64,000 nucleotides of DNA from Endobacterium cereale (GTDB taxonomy: Bacteria; Pseudomonadota; Alphaproteobacteria; Rhizobiales; Rhizobiaceae): positions 62,001 through 126,000 of the forward strand of contig NZ_WIXI01000042.1 in assembly GCF_009617585.1 (NCBI RefSeq), written 5' to 3'. Each line of letters begins with the position of its first letter. Position 1 is the stretch's first letter. Below, piece by piece: positions 61,255-64,000 of the stretch. Under the pieces are notes generated by a model. The model did no database searches and was not told where the DNA came from. It was given only the letters and a program-made list of their open reading frames with translations. Made by a program: the position numbers and the translations under genes.

Positions 61255-62110
61255 TTAGATGTCGGCAGGAGCCTCCCACAGTACCTTGTCCAGCGTCATG
61301 GGCAGGTCACGAACCCGAATGCCTGTTTCGTTATAAACGGCGTTGGCAACCGCTGCCCCGACCCCGGTAATGCCGATTTCGCCAATGCCGCGAGCGCCCA
61401 TCGGTGCCTGCGGATCGGGTGCATTGGTATAAAGGATATCAATCCCTGGAACATCCATCTGCACCGGCACGTGGTATTCGGCCAGCGAAGCATTCACAAC
61501 GCGGCCGCTCCGCTCGTCGAAATTGGTTTCTTCGGTAAGGGCCAAACCAATGCCCATGACGATACCACCCTTGAACTGGCTGGTCGCCATTTTTGCATTG
61601 AGGATCTGGCCGGCATCGAAGGAACCCAGGAAACGCGATACTCGGATTTCGCCCGTCAATGCGCTGACCCGCACCTCACAGAACTGCACGCCATAGGAGT
61701 GCATGGAAAACGCTTCCATTTCCGCAGGCGCAGGTGCATCAGCCTGACAAACCAGCTCATCACGGCCGGCCCGGCTCAGAATAGATTGATAGCTCTCAAA
61801 GCGATGAGGGTCATCACGATGGCCGAGACCGCCATCCCGAGGCTCGAGATCCGCGAGCGACAAGCCGGCCAGCTTGATCAACTCCTCGACAAAAACTTCG
61901 CTCGCCGCGATTATGGCCCCGCCGATCGAAGCCGTCTGGGTCGAACCGCCGGCGATCACTCCACGCGGCAGGTTGCTGTCGCCATATTCGAAAGTGACGT
62001 TTTCAATCGGTACGCCGAGCCGAACCGCGATATGCTGAGCCTGAGCCGTCGCGGTGCCCATGCCCATGTCCGTGCACGGCGGTCGAGACTGTCACGTGGC
62101 CTTCCACCAG
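61255..62110 (-). pseudogene. Xanthine-dehydrogenase-type molybdopterin subunit, 5' two-thirds deleted
   Basis: The intact C-terminal 270 residues run from MGMGTATAQAQHIAVRLGVP through GVIAGGSTQTASIGGAIIAA, SFDAGQILNAKMATSQFKGG and ARGIGEIGITGVGAAVANAV to VLWEAPADI, the end of a large subunit related to PaoC. Just upstream, EGHVTVSTAV belongs to the same protein but is joined out of frame: one extra C near 62070 breaks the frame. Before that the sequence turns into the opposite-strand TetR gene near 62105-62140. The first 450 or so residues, with the substrate channel, are absent, so it cannot work. Confidence 0.8.
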
Positions 62111-62697
62111 GGAACAGGCGGCAACCGCAGAAGCAGCCGAGGTTACGCGCAGATACGCAGCGCAGTCGTGGAAAGCTGATCGAAGTTGCAGCAGACGCCT
62201 TTGCCGAACGTGGAGCAGATGCTTCGCTGGAAGAGATCGCCCGGCAGGCGGGGGTGGGGATCGGTACGCTTTATCGGCACTTTCCGACCCGCGAACATCT
62301 CGTCGAGGTCGTCTATCGGCGCGAACTGGAATTATTCGCCGTCGCCGCAACCGAACTCATGGCAGAAAACGCGCCCGATATTGCGCTTGCAGAATGGATG
62401 CACCGGTTCGTCAGCTACATGGCCGCCAAACGTGGGATGGCGAGCAGTCTGAAACTGCTGTTCACATCGAACGCCGCTCTTTTCACGGAGGGCTCGGCAC
62501 TGATGAATTCCACACTCGACAAGCTTCTGCGCACGGCGACAGAGGCTGGCACGATAAAAAGCGACATCGAAACGACGGATGTCCTTTATACCCTGTTCGG
62601 CACCTACTCGACACCGGACACCCCCGACTGGCGGGCACGTGCGCACAGGATCGTTCGTCTGATCATGGACGGACTGCGTATTCGGCCTGAAGCCTGA
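62032..62697 (+). CDS. TetR family regulator whose 5' end is joined to XDH sequence
   Basis: The TetR part is clear from RLRADTQRSRGKLIEVAADA and FAERGADASLEEIARQAGVG, with IGTLYRHFPTREHLVEVVYR as the helix-turn-helix, and MAAKRGMASSLKLLFTSNAA further on. No ATG, GTG or TTG lies where a TetR N-terminus should begin (about 62125). The frame instead stays open through antisense xanthine-dehydrogenase sequence; its nearest ATG is at 62032 (MLSLSRRGAHAHVRARRSRL). The original start has probably been deleted, so the gene may make a fusion protein, be silent, or use a non-standard start. The original target was probably the neighbouring dehydrogenase operon. Confidence 0.6.
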   Translation: MLSLSRRGAHAHVRARRSRLSRGLPPGNRRQPQKQPRLRADTQRSRGKLIEVAADAFAERGADASLEEIARQAGVGIGTLYRHFPTREHLVEVVYRRELELFAVAATELMAENAPDIALAEWMHRFVSYMAAKRGMASSLKLLFTSNAALFTEGSALMNSTLDKLLRTATEAGTIKSDIETTDVLYTLFGTYSTPDTPDWRARAHRIVRLIMDGLRIRPEA

Positions 62698-62721
62698 CAC
62701 GCCGAACGACCTTCAAGGATG

Positions 62722-63600
62722 TCAGCCAGCAGTCAAACGCGAAGAGGCCCTGAAGGTCTTGAAATCACTGAGTGACTGTATCGAGCGCCCGTCATCGATC
62801 GACGCGAGGTCGAGAATGACGGCATTGGCGACAGTCATCGGCACCACCAGGGACTGCGATTCACCGGGGTCACCCCGAGAGACGAGGATCTGATGGTCCG
62901 GTGCCGGATCGATGCGCGTGCCGCCGACATCCGTCACCGCCAGGGTTTTTGCTCCCCGTTGTGCCGCAATCTCGCGCACTTCCTGCATGAGCGGCGGCGC
63001 TCTTCTAAAAGCGAGCAGCCAGACGACATCCTGCGCAGATAAGGTAGACAGCATTTCGGTCAGCTGGTGCATCTGGCTGCTGAGATCCACAGCTTCGTAA
63101 CCGGATCGGTTGAGGCGAAGGGCGATCAGAGACGACAGGGCTGCAAAATGCCCTCGCCCGAAGACGAAAATCCGGCGACTGTCGCGCAGGCTTGTCGAGA
63201 ATGCGCGAATATCCGCATCGGAGACACTGTTGCGCGCCTGCTGCAGAGCTGCAATCTCGCTGTCCAGTACCGATGCCAGCAAGCCATCGCTTTCGGCCTT
63301 CACTAGGCGTGCGGCCATGCGTGCGGCAGGGCTTTCGAAGTCGCCGCCGCCTTCGGTCAGGCTGGATTGCAGAAATCCACGAAATTCCGGATATCCTTTG
63401 AAACCCAGGCGCCGTGCAAGCCGCACCGCAGAGGCGGGATGGACCCCTGCCCGCGAGGAAACATCCTTGCCGTTTTCCATCGCCGCACGGATCGGATCCT
63501 GTATCAGCACATCAAGCAGGCGCGTGTCGGCGTCGGTCAGTCGCGTCGAATGACGGCTGATGAGATCGCTCAGTGCGAGCGGTGTATCCTGCTTGTCCAT
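62722..63600 (-). CDS. RpiR/MurR family transcriptional regulator
   Basis: 292 residues, MDKQDTPLALSDLISRHSTR, with the helix-turn-helix in MENGKDVSSRAGVHPASAVR and LARRLGFKGYPEFRGFLQSS. The SIS sugar-isomerase domain has RRIFVFGRGHFAALSSLIAL and DVVWLLAFRRAPPLMQEVRE, then AQRGAKTLAVTDVGG. RpiR proteins sense phosphosugars. It lies upstream of the ABC transporter ATPase gene's 3' end with the same orientation, so it may regulate the sugar transporter that runs off the window. Confidence 0.9.
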   Translation of the reverse strand: MDKQDTPLALSDLISRHSTRLTDADTRLLDVLIQDPIRAAMENGKDVSSRAGVHPASAVRLARRLGFKGYPEFRGFLQSSLTEGGGDFESPAARMAARLVKAESDGLLASVLDSEIAALQQARNSVSDADIRAFSTSLRDSRRIFVFGRGHFAALSSLIALRLNRSGYEAVDLSSQMHQLTEMLSTLSAQDVVWLLAFRRAPPLMQEVREIAAQRGAKTLAVTDVGGTRIDPAPDHQILVSRGDPGESQSLVVPMTVANAVILDLASIDDGRSIQSLSDFKTFRASSRLTAG

Positions 63601-63624
63601 CGGCTTCCCAAGGCTTGGCTATCG

Positions 63625-64000
63625 TTACGGCTGCATTGCAACCGAAAGGTCAACACGGTCGCCATTCTCGCTATCGAAAAACAGCGCGCGGTCAAGATCG
63701 AAAGCAATCCAGAATTGTTCTTTATCCTTCGGCATATCCTGACGCGAAGCCGAGACCGTCAGACGCCCAGCCGGGCTTTCGCAATGGAGAAGCATGTCGG
63801 CACCGGTCATCTCGGACAGAAGCATACGCGCGGGGAGTGCCGCCTTGCTCGGCTTTTCAGCATGTACGGAAAGGATTTCAGGACGCAGCCCGGCCGTCAG
63901 ACCATGTGGCCCGGTCCAGCCTGGCAGCATGTCGGCGGCGACAAAATTCATCGGAGGGCTGCCGAGAAAACTTGCCACAAAACGATTGGCGGGCCGGTCG
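63625..64000 (-). CDS. Sugar ABC transporter ATPase, C-terminal (TOBE) part, cut by window edge
   Basis: The visible 125 residues hold the end of the ATPase and its regulatory TOBE domain: RPANRFVASFLGSPPMNFVA, LTAGLRPEILSVHAEKPSKA, MTGADMLLHCESPAGRLTVS and DLDRALFFDSENGDRVDL. NRFVASFLGSPPMNF and GLRPE are diagnostic of UgpC/MalK-like ATPases of carbohydrate uptake systems. The catalytic motifs lie beyond 64000. The RpiR-type regulator immediately downstream is on the same strand. Confidence 0.9.
   Translation of the reverse strand, partial: DRPANRFVASFLGSPPMNFVAADMLPGWTGPHGLTAGLRPEILSVHAEKPSKAALPARMLLSEMTGADMLLHCESPAGRLTVSASRQDMPKDKEQFWIAFDLDRALFFDSENGDRVDLSVAMQP

Noticed and set aside
61252-62031. 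Long open plus-strand extension upstream of the TetR part
   Set aside because: It is antisense to genuine XDH coding sequence; only the part after about 62125 is TetR.
1-64000. tRNA, rRNA, CRISPR or phage genes
   Set aside because: Read through on both strands without finding a cloverleaf-like tRNA, rRNA sequence, regularly spaced repeats or integrase/structural phage genes.

Overview
The window is a gene-dense stretch with high G+C content from an alphaproteobacterium, most likely a member of the Rhizobiaceae (Agrobacterium/Rhizobium group). Pointers are the protein families (DUF982, DUF6481, twin Ku proteins with LigD, a caa3-type oxidase, several LysR regulators) and alphaproteobacterial GGAAC-type stress promoters. 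No rRNA, tRNA, CRISPR array or phage module was seen. The many dispensable oxidoreductases, regulators, gene remnants and tandem duplications suggest an accessory region of a secondary replicon or large plasmid; this is inference.

Left part (1-12.9 kb): a detoxification-like region. Short minus-strand transcription units encode DoxX plus an MFS exporter, an amidohydrolase with XapX and an isochorismatase-like hydrolase, a ring-cleaving dioxygenase, and an alpha/beta hydrolase followed by Rid-family and ChaC proteins. AraC and LysR regulators lie among them. Four of the upstream regions carry one AT-rich operator-like sequence (around 3204, 6522, 9419 and 12811), so they may form one regulon, probably run by the LysR protein at 9467. 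The gene set resembles quinone/electrophile resistance systems.

12.9-20.2 kb: a three-subunit FAD/cytochrome c dehydrogenase operon with a divergent LysR gene, then a LysR/SDR divergent pair followed by a decayed SnoaL/NTF2-like gene. 20.5-27 kb: a KaiC-like ATPase overlapping a hybrid histidine kinase, a NudK-like Nudix hydrolase, a DeoR regulator, a membrane protein and a lipocalin. 27-31.2 kb is a decay and duplication zone: two independent tandem duplications (286 and 320 bp) around small DUF6481-like genes next to a cold-shock gene, a CsbD gene, an internally deleted IS3-family element and a frameshifted glycosyltransferase.

31.6-45 kb: a PRC-barrel protein, DedA, DUF1206, then a long, tightly overlapping minus-strand series: a PaoABC-type molybdenum aldehyde oxidoreductase with its XdhC and MocA maturation factors, followed by a caa3 cytochrome oxidase module (coxB, fused coxA-coxC, a small membrane protein, ctaG, a triheme cytochrome c).

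45-60 kb: stress and envelope functions. OsmC, several small proteins, an FAD oxidoreductase, an ABC exporter, a rearranged ybhO/ybhN/ybhP-like lipid cluster, two Ku genes converging on ligD, an SDR gene and a second PRC-barrel gene. OsmC, both PRC-barrel genes, the SDR-ligD unit and the first Ku gene have upstream matches to the EcfG (general stress sigma factor) promoter pattern. 60.4-64 kb: a MOSC protein, a deletion scar that fuses a truncated xanthine-dehydrogenase-type gene to an opposing TetR gene, an RpiR regulator and the end of a sugar ABC transporter ATPase that runs off the window.
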